Positions 27,293 through 35,749 of a stretch of DNA of 64,000 bases are shown here, piece by piece. Every line of letters begins with the position of its first letter. The first letter of the stretch is position 1. Location: contig NZ_JAPFQI010000001.1 of NCBI RefSeq assembly GCF_026183895.1, positions 277,510 to 341,509 of the forward strand, written 5' to 3'. Below the pieces are notes generated by a model. The model saw only the letters and a program-made list of their open reading frames with translations. It was not told the origin of the DNA and did no database searches. Made by a program: the position numbers and the translations under genes. This DNA is from Sabulicella glaciei. Its GTDB lineage: Bacteria > Pseudomonadota > Alphaproteobacteria > Acetobacterales > Acetobacteraceae.

Positions 27293-28240
27293 TCACACGC
27301 CCTTCATCAAGTAGCCGCGCAGCGCGAACCGGACTTCCTGCTCGGTCTGCACCACGAGCGCGTTGGCCCGCTCAACTTCCTCGAGCGGAAGGCCCATTTG
27401 CTGAAAGGAGGCCACCGCCACTGATCGCTGGATCTTGGCATCGGCATGGTCACGGCAGGCGGCAAGCAGCGTTGCCGTCTCGGCTGAAGTGGACGCCTCG
27501 GTCGTTCCGGCCGAGGCGAGCATCGCCTCCAACACGTCCTCCGCGGCAAGCAGCGCCGCGCGGCTGCGCGCCTCTTCCTCGATGCTCTGCTCAGTGGGTT
27601 CGACACGCGCCAGGACCCGGCGATAAGCATCCAGCTGGGCCAGGTAGGAGGCCGCGGCCTCGGCCAGCCTTTCGCTTCGTTCCACACTGGCGGGGTCCGG
27701 GCCCGTGTCGGCCCCTGCGGCAGAGTCAAGCGCGGCTGCCCGATAGGCGATCAGGGATGATGCAACGGAGGTCAGGGCGGAAAGCCGCTGCAGCTGCTCC
27801 TGGGTCCAGTGGCGCGGCTTGGTGTCGAGGACGCAAAGCGTGCCCAACACTTGCTGATCCGCGGAAAAGAGTGGCACGCCCGCATAGGCCGCCACCCCGT
27901 ACTCGCGAGCCGTTGGGTTGTCCTTGACCAGGGGATGCTCCTTTGCGTTCTCGACGACAAAGGCCTCACCCGAAGCCACGGCATGACGGCAAAAGGAGTG
28001 GGACAGCGGAGATTCGCGCTGGACCGCAAAATCCTCGGGGATGGGACCGGCGTGGCTCTTGAAGAATTGCCGGTCGCCATCGACCAGGGAGACGAGGGCC
28101 ATTGGCGCGTCGAGCGTCTCGCAGGCAAGCCGGGTCAGCTGGTCGAAGGCGTTCTCGGTGGGCGTGTCCAGCAGCTTCACGGCCTGAAGCGCCGAGAGCC
28201 GCGCGGGATTCGTGATCGGGTCTTCCCAAGCTGAGGTCAT
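27293..28240 (-). CDS. GAF domain-containing protein with helical C-terminus
   Basis: A 315-residue soluble protein. Residues ~25-175 are a GAF domain of the type often found in sensory kinases (MALVSLVDGDRQFFKSHAG, SHSFCRHAV, YAGVPLFSADQQVLGTLCVL). Residues ~180-315 are long helices rich in Ala and Glu, with possible coiled-coil dimerisation. No catalytic output domain follows. ATG 28240 lies behind CGAAGAGGAGGGCGCCAGC. The frame continues to 28366 without coding character. It could be a free-standing sensor or a fragment of a split signalling protein. Confidence 0.8.
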   Translation of the reverse strand: MTSAWEDPITNPARLSALQAVKLLDTPTENAFDQLTRLACETLDAPMALVSLVDGDRQFFKSHAGPIPEDFAVQRESPLSHSFCRHAVASGEAFVVENAKEHPLVKDNPTAREYGVAAYAGVPLFSADQQVLGTLCVLDTKPRHWTQEQLQRLSALTSVASSLIAYRAAALDSAAGADTGPDPASVERSERLAEAAASYLAQLDAYRRVLARVEPTEQSIEEEARSRAALLAAEDVLEAMLASAGTTEASTSAETATLLAACRDHADAKIQRSVAVASFQQMGLPLEEVERANALVVQTEQEVRFALRGYLMKGV

Positions 28241-28490
28241 GCTGGCGCCCTCCTCTTCCGAGGGGAAATGATCGGCCTCAAAAGTTAGCCTTTTCTCGCG
28301 TTCCGTGTCTCTAGCCTGTGACCTTGTTTCGTGGCCCGTCCATCGCTTTCGGTGTTTCGGCGGCAATTGCGGCCCAGCGGAAGCCGTTGGTCTGGTTCGA
28401 GGGAGAGCGCTTCGCGTCGAAGCCAGCAGCCGGAGCCGAACTGGATTCCTCTTGCGTACTACCGCAGGTTAGGTCCGTAACACCCTCTGC

Positions 28491-29583
28491 TGTCTGGTTG
28501 TGAGACCTCCTTGGCGGCCTCGACGATGAGGCGAGCTTTGGCGATGTCCTCTGTGTCGGCCTAACCAGAGCGCTTCGTGTTCCGAAGTCTTCGCCTGGCG
28601 GCGAGGCGCTCGGCCACGACCTGATTGGGCGTCCTGCCACCCAGAACCCGCTGACGGCGCGCGTTGTAGGCGGCGTTGAAGCCGCGCAGCAGCTGCTCGA
28701 GATCGCGATGGAAGTAGATGGTGATGCCCAGCACCTCGCTCTCGACGCGGCCGTTGAAGCGTTCAGCCATTCCATTCGTCTGCGGCGTATAGGGCCGGGT
28801 GTGGCGGTACGTCGCCCCTAGCGCGGCGCAGACCTTCTCAAATGCCGGCGAGAAGCAGCTTCCGTTGTCGGTCAGCACATGGGTGATCCGGAAGGGGAAG
28901 GCCGCAGCCGCCTCACGGAGGAAGGCGATGGCACTCTTCGTGGTCATGTCGTCCTTGACCGCCAGATGAACCGATCGCGAGCAGCGGTCGATGGCGACAT
29001 AAAGATAGCGCTTGCGGCGCTCGCCTGTGGCGGTCTGCAGCTTGGGCAGCTGTTTGATGTCGATGTGAATGAAGCCGAGGTCGTAATCGCGGAACCGCCC
29101 TGTGCCCCGCTTCGGCCGCTCCGACGACGGCGGAGGCCTTCGGTTGAGGCCCTCGGCCTTGAGGATTCGCCAGATGCTGTCGCGGTTCAGATGCGGCAGG
29201 AAATGGGTGACGACGAAGGTGAGGTCATCGAGGGCGAAGTTGGTGGCCCGGCGCAGGGCGCAGACCACGGCGCGCTCCTCCTCTGTGGCCTTCCAGGGCA
29301 GGCGGTGCGGCTTGGCCGAATGATCGAGGCAGCCCTCTGGGCCTCGCTTGCGCCACTTGCGGATGGTCTCGGTGCTGACCCCGAAGCGCTGGGCCAGCAC
29401 ACCGGACGGCTCGCTTGAGCGGGCGATCTCGGCGCGCACCGCGGGGGTGGTGCGGGCATTGGGGTGGATCTGGTGCATGGCTCACCTCCGTCCCAGGATG
29501 GCGCGCGGCAGGGGCTCAAACCGGCGCCGATACTCCACGATCGCCAAGCCTACCGGATCCCAATAATGATCCGCAACCAAACA
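28491..29583 (-). mobile_element. IS481 family insertion sequence
   Basis: The element is bounded by imperfect terminal inverted repeats: the left end begins TGTCTGGTTGTGAG at 28491 and the right end, read inward from 29583, begins TGTTTGGTTGCGGA. It is 1093 bp long and carries one transposase. No clear target duplication is visible (only GC is shared by the flanks). That may reflect an old insertion or loss of a flank. It abuts the IS630 element with four bases between the ends. Confidence 0.75.
28561..29478 (-). CDS. IS481 family transposase
   Basis: A 305-residue DDE transposase. The N-terminal helix-turn-helix region is VLAQRFGVSTETIRKWRKRG. The rve/integrase core has catalytic Asp residues in FIHIDIKQLPKL and VLTDNGSCFS, and the Glu in MAERFNGRVESEVL. 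The length is normal and the frame is intact, so it may be functional. Confidence 0.92.
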   Translation of the reverse strand: MHQIHPNARTTPAVRAEIARSSEPSGVLAQRFGVSTETIRKWRKRGPEGCLDHSAKPHRLPWKATEEERAVVCALRRATNFALDDLTFVVTHFLPHLNRDSIWRILKAEGLNRRPPPSSERPKRGTGRFRDYDLGFIHIDIKQLPKLQTATGERRKRYLYVAIDRCSRSVHLAVKDDMTTKSAIAFLREAAAAFPFRITHVLTDNGSCFSPAFEKVCAALGATYRHTRPYTPQTNGMAERFNGRVESEVLGITIYFHRDLEQLLRGFNAAYNARRQRVLGGRTPNQVVAERLAARRRLRNTKRSG

Positions 29584-29584
29584 G

Positions 29585-30700
29585 CTAGTGTCCTGATTCT
29601 GAAGTTCCCAGGCACTTTGCCTGGACGGTGATGGTGCGCTGACAGAAGCGCTGGACGGCGGCGAGGATGTCATCGGCGCTCTTTGTCCAGGCAAAAGGCT
29701 TGGGATCGGCGTTGTGGGCATCGATGTAGCCCTTGATCGCGGCTTCAAGCTCCGCCGTGGAGCGGTGAGCACTTCGCCGGATGGCGCCGTCGGTCAGCAG
29801 CGCGAAGAACCGCTCGACCTGGTTGATCCAGGAGGCCGAGGTCGGGGTGTAGTGGACGTGCCAGCGAGGCCGCTTGGCGAACCAGTCGCGGATGAGCTTC
29901 GTCTTGTGGCTCGCGGCATTGTCCATCACCACGTGAACATCGAGGTCTGCCGGCACGCGGGCCTCGACGGTGTCGAGGAAGCGTCGGAACTCGGCCGCCC
30001 TGTGTCTCGGCATGCATTTGCCGATGACAGTGCCAGCTTTGATGTCGAGCGCGGCGAACAGCGAGGTCGTGCCGCAACGCTTGCCGTCGTGGGTGCGCCG
30101 CTCGACTTGGCCGGGACGCAACGGCAGCAGCGGCTGCGTGCGGTCGAGCGCCTGGATCTGGCTCTTCTCGTCGACGCACAGCACCAGCGCCCGCTCGGGC
30201 GGGCTCATGTAGAGCCCAACGATGTCGCGCACCTTCTCGACAAAGCGAGGGTCGGTTGAGAGCTTGAAGGTCTCCACCCGGTGCGGCTGGAGCGAGAACG
30301 CCTTCCAGATGCGCTGCACCGTGGACGGCGCCAGCCCCGCCGCCTTGGCCATGCCGCGCGAACTCCAGTGCGTCCGCCCTGCGGGCAGCTTCTCCAGCGT
30401 CGCCGTCACCACCTCGGCCACCTTCTCGTCGCTGACGGTCCGCGGCGCGCCCGGGCGCGGCTCGTCGGCCAGTCCATCGAGGCGCTCCTCGGCGAAACGG
30501 CGGCGCCAGGTTGCCACCGTCATGCGGGCGACCCCGAGCCGCTCCACAATCGCCAAGTTGCTGAGCCCCTCCGCGGCGAGCAGCACGATTTGCGCCCGCA
30601 GCGCGTCGCCGCGCGCCACCTTTCGCCGCCGCAGCCGCGCTTCCAACTCCGCGCGCTCGACTTCCGACAACTCGATCCGAACCGCCCTCGGCGCCGCCAT
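29585..30700 (-). CDS. IS630 family transposase
   Basis: A 371-residue transposase starting at ATG 30700 (an upstream in-frame ATG lies at 30739). The N-terminal HTH region shows LAIVERLGVARMTVATWRRRF. The DDE core has Asp in LVLCVDEKSQIQALDR, Asp in VHVVMDNAASHKTKL and Glu in SASWINQVERFF. The coding sequence reads through the terminal repeat, and its TAG stop is built from the TA target plus one flanking host base (29585-29587). The frame is intact. Confidence 0.93.
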   Translation of the reverse strand: MAAPRAVRIELSEVERAELEARLRRRKVARGDALRAQIVLLAAEGLSNLAIVERLGVARMTVATWRRRFAEERLDGLADEPRPGAPRTVSDEKVAEVVTATLEKLPAGRTHWSSRGMAKAAGLAPSTVQRIWKAFSLQPHRVETFKLSTDPRFVEKVRDIVGLYMSPPERALVLCVDEKSQIQALDRTQPLLPLRPGQVERRTHDGKRCGTTSLFAALDIKAGTVIGKCMPRHRAAEFRRFLDTVEARVPADLDVHVVMDNAASHKTKLIRDWFAKRPRWHVHYTPTSASWINQVERFFALLTDGAIRRSAHRSTAELEAAIKGYIDAHNADPKPFAWTKSADDILAAVQRFCQRTITVQAKCLGTSESGH

Positions 30701-30773
30701 CGCCGCCCTCCGCTGCCAGCCGCAACGAATCACAGCCAAGCAGAAGTGAACAGCTATTTCTCGGTCAGGACAC
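29588..30773 (-). mobile_element. IS630 family insertion sequence with TA target duplication
   Basis: The ends read GTGTCCTGA inward on both sides (29588-29596, and the complement at 30765-30773). They are flanked by TA at 29586-29587 and TA at 30774-30775, the target duplication expected for IS630/Tc1-type elements. The element is 1186 bp. It was inserted into the TA of the kinase stop codon, and the junction restores a TAG on the kinase side. Confidence 0.85.
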
Positions 30774-32872
30774 TAGCCGACGCCAGCTGGCTCCTTCGGC
30801 CTAGGGACGTCCTGCGGCTGGCTCGGGGGGGCGGGCTTTGCGGGCGGTTTGCCGAACCCCATGGTCACGACGCAGGTGAAGCCTTCGGGCTCCCAGTGAC
30901 GCTCCACCATACCGTTGCGCTGCGCCTCGACGAGGCGATTGATGACCTGGGTGCCGAAGCCCTGCCGCTTGGGCTTTTCCACGGGCGGCCCGTTCCGCTC
31001 GGCCCAGCGCAGGCGCAGCATCGAGGCCGCGTCATCCCGTTCCCAGCTTACCTCGACGAAGCCGCCTGGAACCGAAAGGGCGCCATGTTTCGTCGCGTTG
31101 GTCGCCAGTTCGTGCAGAAGGAGCGAGATCGTCTGCGCCGCCTCCGCCGCCACGACGAGTTCGGGCCCCGACACGCGCGCGCGGGGCTGCGGGCCAGCGG
31201 ACGGCACCAAGAAGGGCGCAAGCTCCCCCTCCACGAGGGCCTGGAGGTCGGCGCCCGTCCAGCGCGCCTCGGCAAGCAGGGTGTGGGTGCGGGCCAGCGC
31301 CGCGACGCGGCCCTCGATGGCGCGTGCGTAGGCCTCCATCTCCGTCCTGGGTGTCAGCCGGACCGCGGCCAGCACGATGGCCAGCGCGTTCTTGGCGCGG
31401 TGATCCACCTCGCCCGCGAGCAGCGCCCGGGCCTCCTCCGCCTGCCGTCGCTCGGTGACGTCCTGGAGGATGGTGAGGATACGCAGGGGCCGGCCGGTTC
31501 CGCGTTCGAGGATCACGGAGGCGCTCGCCCGGACCCAGGTGAGCTTGCCGTCCGGCCGCAGCACGCGTCCCTCGACCTGGATGGCGCGGCGCTTGCGAAG
31601 GGCGACCGCCGCCGGTGTCCGGCCGCGGTCCTCCGGGTGGACGAGGTCGTCGGGGACGAGGCGGCCCACCAGTTCCGCCTCCTCGCGCCCGACGATCTCG
31701 CAGAAGCGGCGATTGACGCGCGCGTATCGCAGCGTCGTGGCATCCACCTCGGCGACGCCTGCGGCGGCCGTGTCGAAGATGGCCTGGTACTCCAGCGCGC
31801 GCTCGTCCAGCGCCAGCTCGGCGCGTTCGGTCGCGTCCTGGAGCCGTTCGAATTCCAGCACGCCGGGGACGATGGGAGGCGGAGGTGGCCGCTTTTCCCG
31901 GTCCGGCCGGTCGGCCACGGTGCCGGCGCGCTGCATCATCGCCTGGACCGGGCGCGTGATCCGGTTCGCGACCCAGGCCGCCGCGGCGACGCCCAGCAGC
32001 ACGGCGGCCAGCCCACCTGCGAGGAGCGTGAGAAAAGGGGTGAGCCAGCTTGCGAGGTAGCGGGCATGCGGTTCGGCGACCACGAGGGTCCAGCCCGGCA
32101 GGCTCCCGATGTTCTGGCCCGAGAAGATCGCACGGCCGCCATCGCTGGCCGGCGCCTCGAAGACGCGCTGACGGCGGGCCGCTTCGGGCACGGAGCGGCT
32201 GGGCGGGAGCATCCCGAGAAGCTGCTGGTGGTTCCGCGACCGCGCGACGATCCTCCCGCCGCTATCGGCGACGGAGGCGAAGGCCTCCCCGCCCGGCGCG
32301 CGGGCGCGCAGCCGCTCGGAGAGCCGCACCAGGTCGACCGGCACGCTGACGATGCGCGTGACCTTGCCGTCGCGGATCACGGGGGCGGCGACCACGACGA
32401 TGGGCCGGCCGGTCGCGCCGCCGACAATGAAGTCGGAGACGGCCACCTGCCGGGTTTCGAGCGCCTGGCCCAGCGCGCGAGAGGTCATCGGCCCCGGACC
32501 GGTCGCCAGCACCGCGTCGTCGGCGGTGGCGGTGTTCAGCAGGCGCCGGATCAAGGGCTGCATCTCGTGCACGACCACCCAGCTGCCGAGCGGTTCGGTC
32601 AGGCTGCGCGCCCATTCCCGGAAGGCGGACAGGTCCTCGCCCTCGGCCATCGGGGAAAGCGCCAGGGCGTTCGCGATGGTGCGGTAGGTCCCGATCTCGC
32701 TTTCCACAAAGAGCGCAAGGGCGCTGGCCGTGTCCTGCAGCCGTTCCTCGAAGGCTTCGCTGTAGGAGGAGGCGAGGCGCCACGCAGCCGTGCCCCCGGC
32801 GATCAGCGACGGGACGAGCACCGCCGCGACGAGACCCATCAGGTGGAGCCGCAGGCTGAAGGAGCGTCGCAC
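30773..32872 (-). CDS. HWE/HisKA_2 family sensor histidine kinase with periplasmic sensor and PAS domain
   Basis: From the GTG at 32872 the protein has 699 residues. One membrane helix is near the N-terminus (LMGLVAAVLVPSLIAGG). A periplasmic cache-like sensor of about 250 residues follows, then a second helix (LTLLAGGLAAVLLGVAAAAW), HAMP, one PAS domain (YQAIFDTAAAGVAEV to DVTERRQAEEA) and an HWE kinase core. The phospho-His lies in GEVDHRAKNALAIV. The ATP-binding motifs are LLHELATNATKHGAL, WAERNGPPV and GFGTQVI. An in-frame ATG at 32989 would add 39 non-coding-looking residues and overlap the divergent gene. The stop TAG is formed at the IS630 junction, so the native C-terminus might originally have differed. 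No response regulator is adjacent. Confidence 0.88.
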   Translation of the reverse strand: MRRSFSLRLHLMGLVAAVLVPSLIAGGTAAWRLASSYSEAFEERLQDTASALALFVESEIGTYRTIANALALSPMAEGEDLSAFREWARSLTEPLGSWVVVHEMQPLIRRLLNTATADDAVLATGPGPMTSRALGQALETRQVAVSDFIVGGATGRPIVVVAAPVIRDGKVTRIVSVPVDLVRLSERLRARAPGGEAFASVADSGGRIVARSRNHQQLLGMLPPSRSVPEAARRQRVFEAPASDGGRAIFSGQNIGSLPGWTLVVAEPHARYLASWLTPFLTLLAGGLAAVLLGVAAAAWVANRITRPVQAMMQRAGTVADRPDREKRPPPPPIVPGVLEFERLQDATERAELALDERALEYQAIFDTAAAGVAEVDATTLRYARVNRRFCEIVGREEAELVGRLVPDDLVHPEDRGRTPAAVALRKRRAIQVEGRVLRPDGKLTWVRASASVILERGTGRPLRILTILQDVTERRQAEEARALLAGEVDHRAKNALAIVLAAVRLTPRTEMEAYARAIEGRVAALARTHTLLAEARWTGADLQALVEGELAPFLVPSAGPQPRARVSGPELVVAAEAAQTISLLLHELATNATKHGALSVPGGFVEVSWERDDAASMLRLRWAERNGPPVEKPKRQGFGTQVINRLVEAQRNGMVERHWEPEGFTCVVTMGFGKPPAKPAPPSQPQDVPRPKEPAGVG

Positions 32873-32987
32873 GTGTTGGGTTCCCCGTTCAGCATCCCCA
32901 TACGACGGTGAGAAGGCCTGTGACCAGGGCCGTGTCCCGGCCCGGGCGCGCTTGCGGCCTTGGCGCCGCCCGCGCATGGTCCGGGCC

Positions 32988-33482
32988 ATGACGACGCTTT
33001 ACGTGGATGGAGACGCCTGCCCGGTGCGCGAGGAGGTGTTTCGCGTCGCCACGCGCCGGAACCTGCCCGTGGTGGTGGTGAGCAACGGCGCCCGCGCCGC
33101 CCGCCCCTCCGGCCTGCCGAGTGTGCGCGACGTGCTGGTCGCGGAGGGGGCCGATGCGGCGGATGACTGGATCGTCGAGAACATCGTGCGCGGCGATGTC
33201 TGCATCACGGCCGACATCCCGCTGGCCGCTCGCTGCCTGGAGCGGGGCGCGCGGGCGCTTTCCCCGCGCGGGCGGCCCTGGACCACGGACAATATCGGTG
33301 GGGCGCTGGCGGGCCGGGAGATCGCGCAGGGCCGGCGCGATGCGGGTCTCATGACCGGCGGCCCGGCGCCGCAGACCCGCGACGACCGGTCCCGCTTCCT
33401 GACGGCGCTGGACGCTGCGGTCGAGGCGGCACGGAGGGACCTCCTGGCACCGCCGCCGCGCCCCTGGGTGTCATTCGAGTAG
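32988..33482 (+). CDS. YaiI/YqxD family protein (DUF188)
   Basis: A 164-residue protein with the family opening TLYVDGDACPVREEVFRVA and the conserved blocks VSNGARAARPSG, DWIVENIVRGDVCITADIPLA, and GRPWTTDNIGGALAGREI. The family has a PIN-like fold with clustered acidic residues, and its function is not settled. ATG 32988 is the natural start. The 3' end overlaps the convergent AraC-type reading frame by 12 bases. Confidence 0.93.
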   Translation: MTTLYVDGDACPVREEVFRVATRRNLPVVVVSNGARAARPSGLPSVRDVLVAEGADAADDWIVENIVRGDVCITADIPLAARCLERGARALSPRGRPWTTDNIGGALAGREIAQGRRDAGLMTGGPAPQTRDDRSRFLTALDAAVEAARRDLLAPPPRPWVSFE

Positions 33483-34305
33483 CGACGCGTCCTGGGCCGC
33501 AGGGCCCGCGCCGGTTCGCCGGCCTGCCATCGCGCCCCGCATATAGGCCTGCGGGCTGCATCCCATTGCGGTGCGGAAGGCATAGACGAAGGCCGAGGAC
33601 GAGCCGTAGCCGAGTTCCATCGCCGTCCGCGTCACGCTCAAGCCGCCGCCCAGCAGTTCGATCGCCTTGAAGAGCCGCAGGCGCCGTCGCCAGGAGCGCA
33701 GGCTCATGCCCAGCTCCGCCTCGAACCGGCGCGCCAAGGTCCGTTCCGACATGCCGAGTTCGCGGCCCCAGGCCTCCGGACCGCGCCCGTCGGACGGGTC
33801 CGCGTAGAGCGCTTGGCAGAGGGTCACCAGGGAAGCGTCGCGCGGCCAGGGGAGGGCGCCGGGCAGTGGCCGCGCCCGTCGCAATTGGTCGAGGATCAGC
33901 GCCGAAACGCGCCCGGCATAGCCGCCTGCGTCGCCGTGGCCCTCGATCTCCGCCGCCTCAACGATCAGCGCCTGCAGCAGGGGGGGAAACGCTGAAGACC
34001 GTCGGATTGGTGGGCAGACCCTCACCAGCCTCCTCGGCGATCCACAAGCTGCGGAACTCCGCGCCGAGCAGGGACCCGACCCGGTGCCGAAGGCCGGTCG
34101 GCAGCCAGACCGCCTGCTCCGTCGAGATCGCGAAGGACTGGCCCTCAACCGTCACCGTCAGCACCCCGGAGATCGCGTAGACGACCTGGTGCCAGGGATG
34201 GCTGTGCTCGCTGAAGGAGTGCCGTGCCGGGATGGATTGCGCCCGCACGGTCATGGGGCTGGGCGGTCTGGTCCCGGGCGGGGCGGCAATGGTGTCCCAG
34301 CGCAT
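33471..34305 (-). pseudogene. AraC family regulator interrupted by a frameshift in a C7 tract
   Basis: The N-terminal cupin-like sensor half (start ATG 34305, with HSFSEHSHPWHQVVYAISG and AVWLPTGLRHRVGS) and the C-terminal double helix-turn-helix half (LGMSERTLARRFEAELG, then TAMELGYGSSSAFVYAFRTAMG) are in different frames. They switch at a run of seven C residues on the coding strand (33980-33986). With six C residues the frame would read SPLLQALIVEAAEIEG continuously and give a normal-length regulator of about 277 residues. It is either a recent null, a phase-variable tract or a sequence error. It diverges from the TPR/MFS pair. Confidence 0.8.
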
Positions 34306-34415
34306 GCAACGGCCCCATTTTGGCGGTCATTCTACATGATATGGCAGCCCGTCGAAAGACGGCCATCCGGCGGCGGCCTATACGGAAGCGACACTCCCAG
34401 GATGAGGGAATTGCC

Positions 34416-35735
34416 ATGGCTCGCCTGGACCGCCGCGGCCTGCCGCTCTCGACGACCTCCGACCGTGCCGCCGAACGCTACCGCGAGGGCGTAGACCTGT
34501 TGCTTTCCGCCTGGGCCGGCGCGGCCGAGGTGCTGGGGAAGGCGATCGCCGCCGATCCCGGCTTCGCCCTCGCCCATGCCGCGCGCGCCCGCCTGCACGC
34601 CGTCCGCGCCGAACCGGCCCAGGCCCGCGCCAGCATCGCGCGTGCGGCGGAACTCGTCCGCGAGAGGGGGACCGAGCGGGAGGGGAGCCATGTGGAGACG
34701 CTTTCCCTCGCGATCAACGGCCAGTCGCGGCGGGCCCTGGATCATGCGCTCGCGCATCTCGATTCCTGGCCGCGCGATGCGCTGATCCTGTCGCTGCCGC
34801 TCGGCGCCTTCGGGCTCTACGCCTTTTCCGGCATGGCGGACCATGACCAGGCACGCGTGGACCTTTGCGAGCGCCACGCCCCGCATTACGCGGCGGATGA
34901 CTGGTGGTTCCTCACCTATCGCGGCTGGTCCCACGCGGAGAACGGCGCGGTCGGGCAGGGCCGCGCCCTCGTGCAGCGCGGCTTCGACCTTCGGAAGGAG
35001 AACGCCAACGCGGCCCACGCGCTGTCTCACGCGATGCACGAGGCCGGAGCGGGCGAGGAGGCGGAGCGGCTCATCGCCGAGTGGCTGCCGAGCTACGACC
35101 GCAGCGGCACGCTGCACGGCCACATCGCCTGGCACGCCGCGCTGGCCGCGCTGGACCGCGGCGACACGGAGCGGGCGCTCGGCCTTTATGGGCAGCATGT
35201 CCGGCCGGCGGTCTCGGCCGGGCTGCCGATCAACGTGGTCACCGACACGGCCTCCTTCCTGTGGCGGATGCAGGCCTATGGGCACGCGGTGCCGGAGGGG
35301 CTGTGGCAGGAGGCGGCGGCCTATGCGAAGCCGGCCTTCGCCCAGGCCGGCCTCGCCTTCGCCGATGCCCACATGGCCATCCTCGAGGCGGCGACGGGGG
35401 ATCGCGACGCGGTCGAGCGCCGCGTCGCCGCTCTGATGGGCCTGATCGAGGCGGGCAGCTACGCCGCGGGCCCGGTCGTACCTGCGATCTGCCGCGCCGC
35501 GCTGGCCTTCGCCGACGGCGACTACGCGGGCTGCGCGCGCATTTTGGAGCCGGTCGCGGCCGAGGTCGCCCGCATCGGCGGCAGCGGCGCCCAGCGCGAG
35601 ATGCTGGAGGAGATGCTGCTCCTCGCCCAGCTGCGGGGCGGCGAGGCCGCGAAGGCCCGCACGCTGCTCGACCGCCGGCTGCACCGCCGCCCCTCGCCAC
35701 GCGACACGCGCTGGCTCGGCCTCCTCGCCGCCTGA
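34416..35735 (+). CDS. Tetratricopeptide repeat protein, TTC38-like
   Basis: A 439-residue helical-repeat protein. The opening LPLSTTSDRAAERYREGVDL and the TPR-like alternation (LGKAIAADPGFALAHAARAR, ENANAAHALSHAMHEAGAGE, AWHAALAALDRGDTERALGLY) resemble the TTC38 family. No signal peptide or membrane helix is seen. ATG 34416 follows GGATGAGGG; longer in-frame starts are non-coding in character. It ends 14 bases before the MFS transporter and is probably co-transcribed with it, possibly under the divergent AraC regulator. Its function is unknown. Confidence 0.82.
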   Translation: MARLDRRGLPLSTTSDRAAERYREGVDLLLSAWAGAAEVLGKAIAADPGFALAHAARARLHAVRAEPAQARASIARAAELVRERGTEREGSHVETLSLAINGQSRRALDHALAHLDSWPRDALILSLPLGAFGLYAFSGMADHDQARVDLCERHAPHYAADDWWFLTYRGWSHAENGAVGQGRALVQRGFDLRKENANAAHALSHAMHEAGAGEEAERLIAEWLPSYDRSGTLHGHIAWHAALAALDRGDTERALGLYGQHVRPAVSAGLPINVVTDTASFLWRMQAYGHAVPEGLWQEAAAYAKPAFAQAGLAFADAHMAILEAATGDRDAVERRVAALMGLIEAGSYAAGPVVPAICRAALAFADGDYAGCARILEPVAAEVARIGGSGAQREMLEEMLLLAQLRGGEAAKARTLLDRRLHRRPSPRDTRWLGLLAA

Positions 35736-35749
35736 AGGAAAACTCGACC

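Noticed and set aside
28311-28503. Small open frames between the GAF gene and the IS481 element
   Set aside because: Neither strand gives a product with recognisable family features; probably non-coding or remnant DNA.
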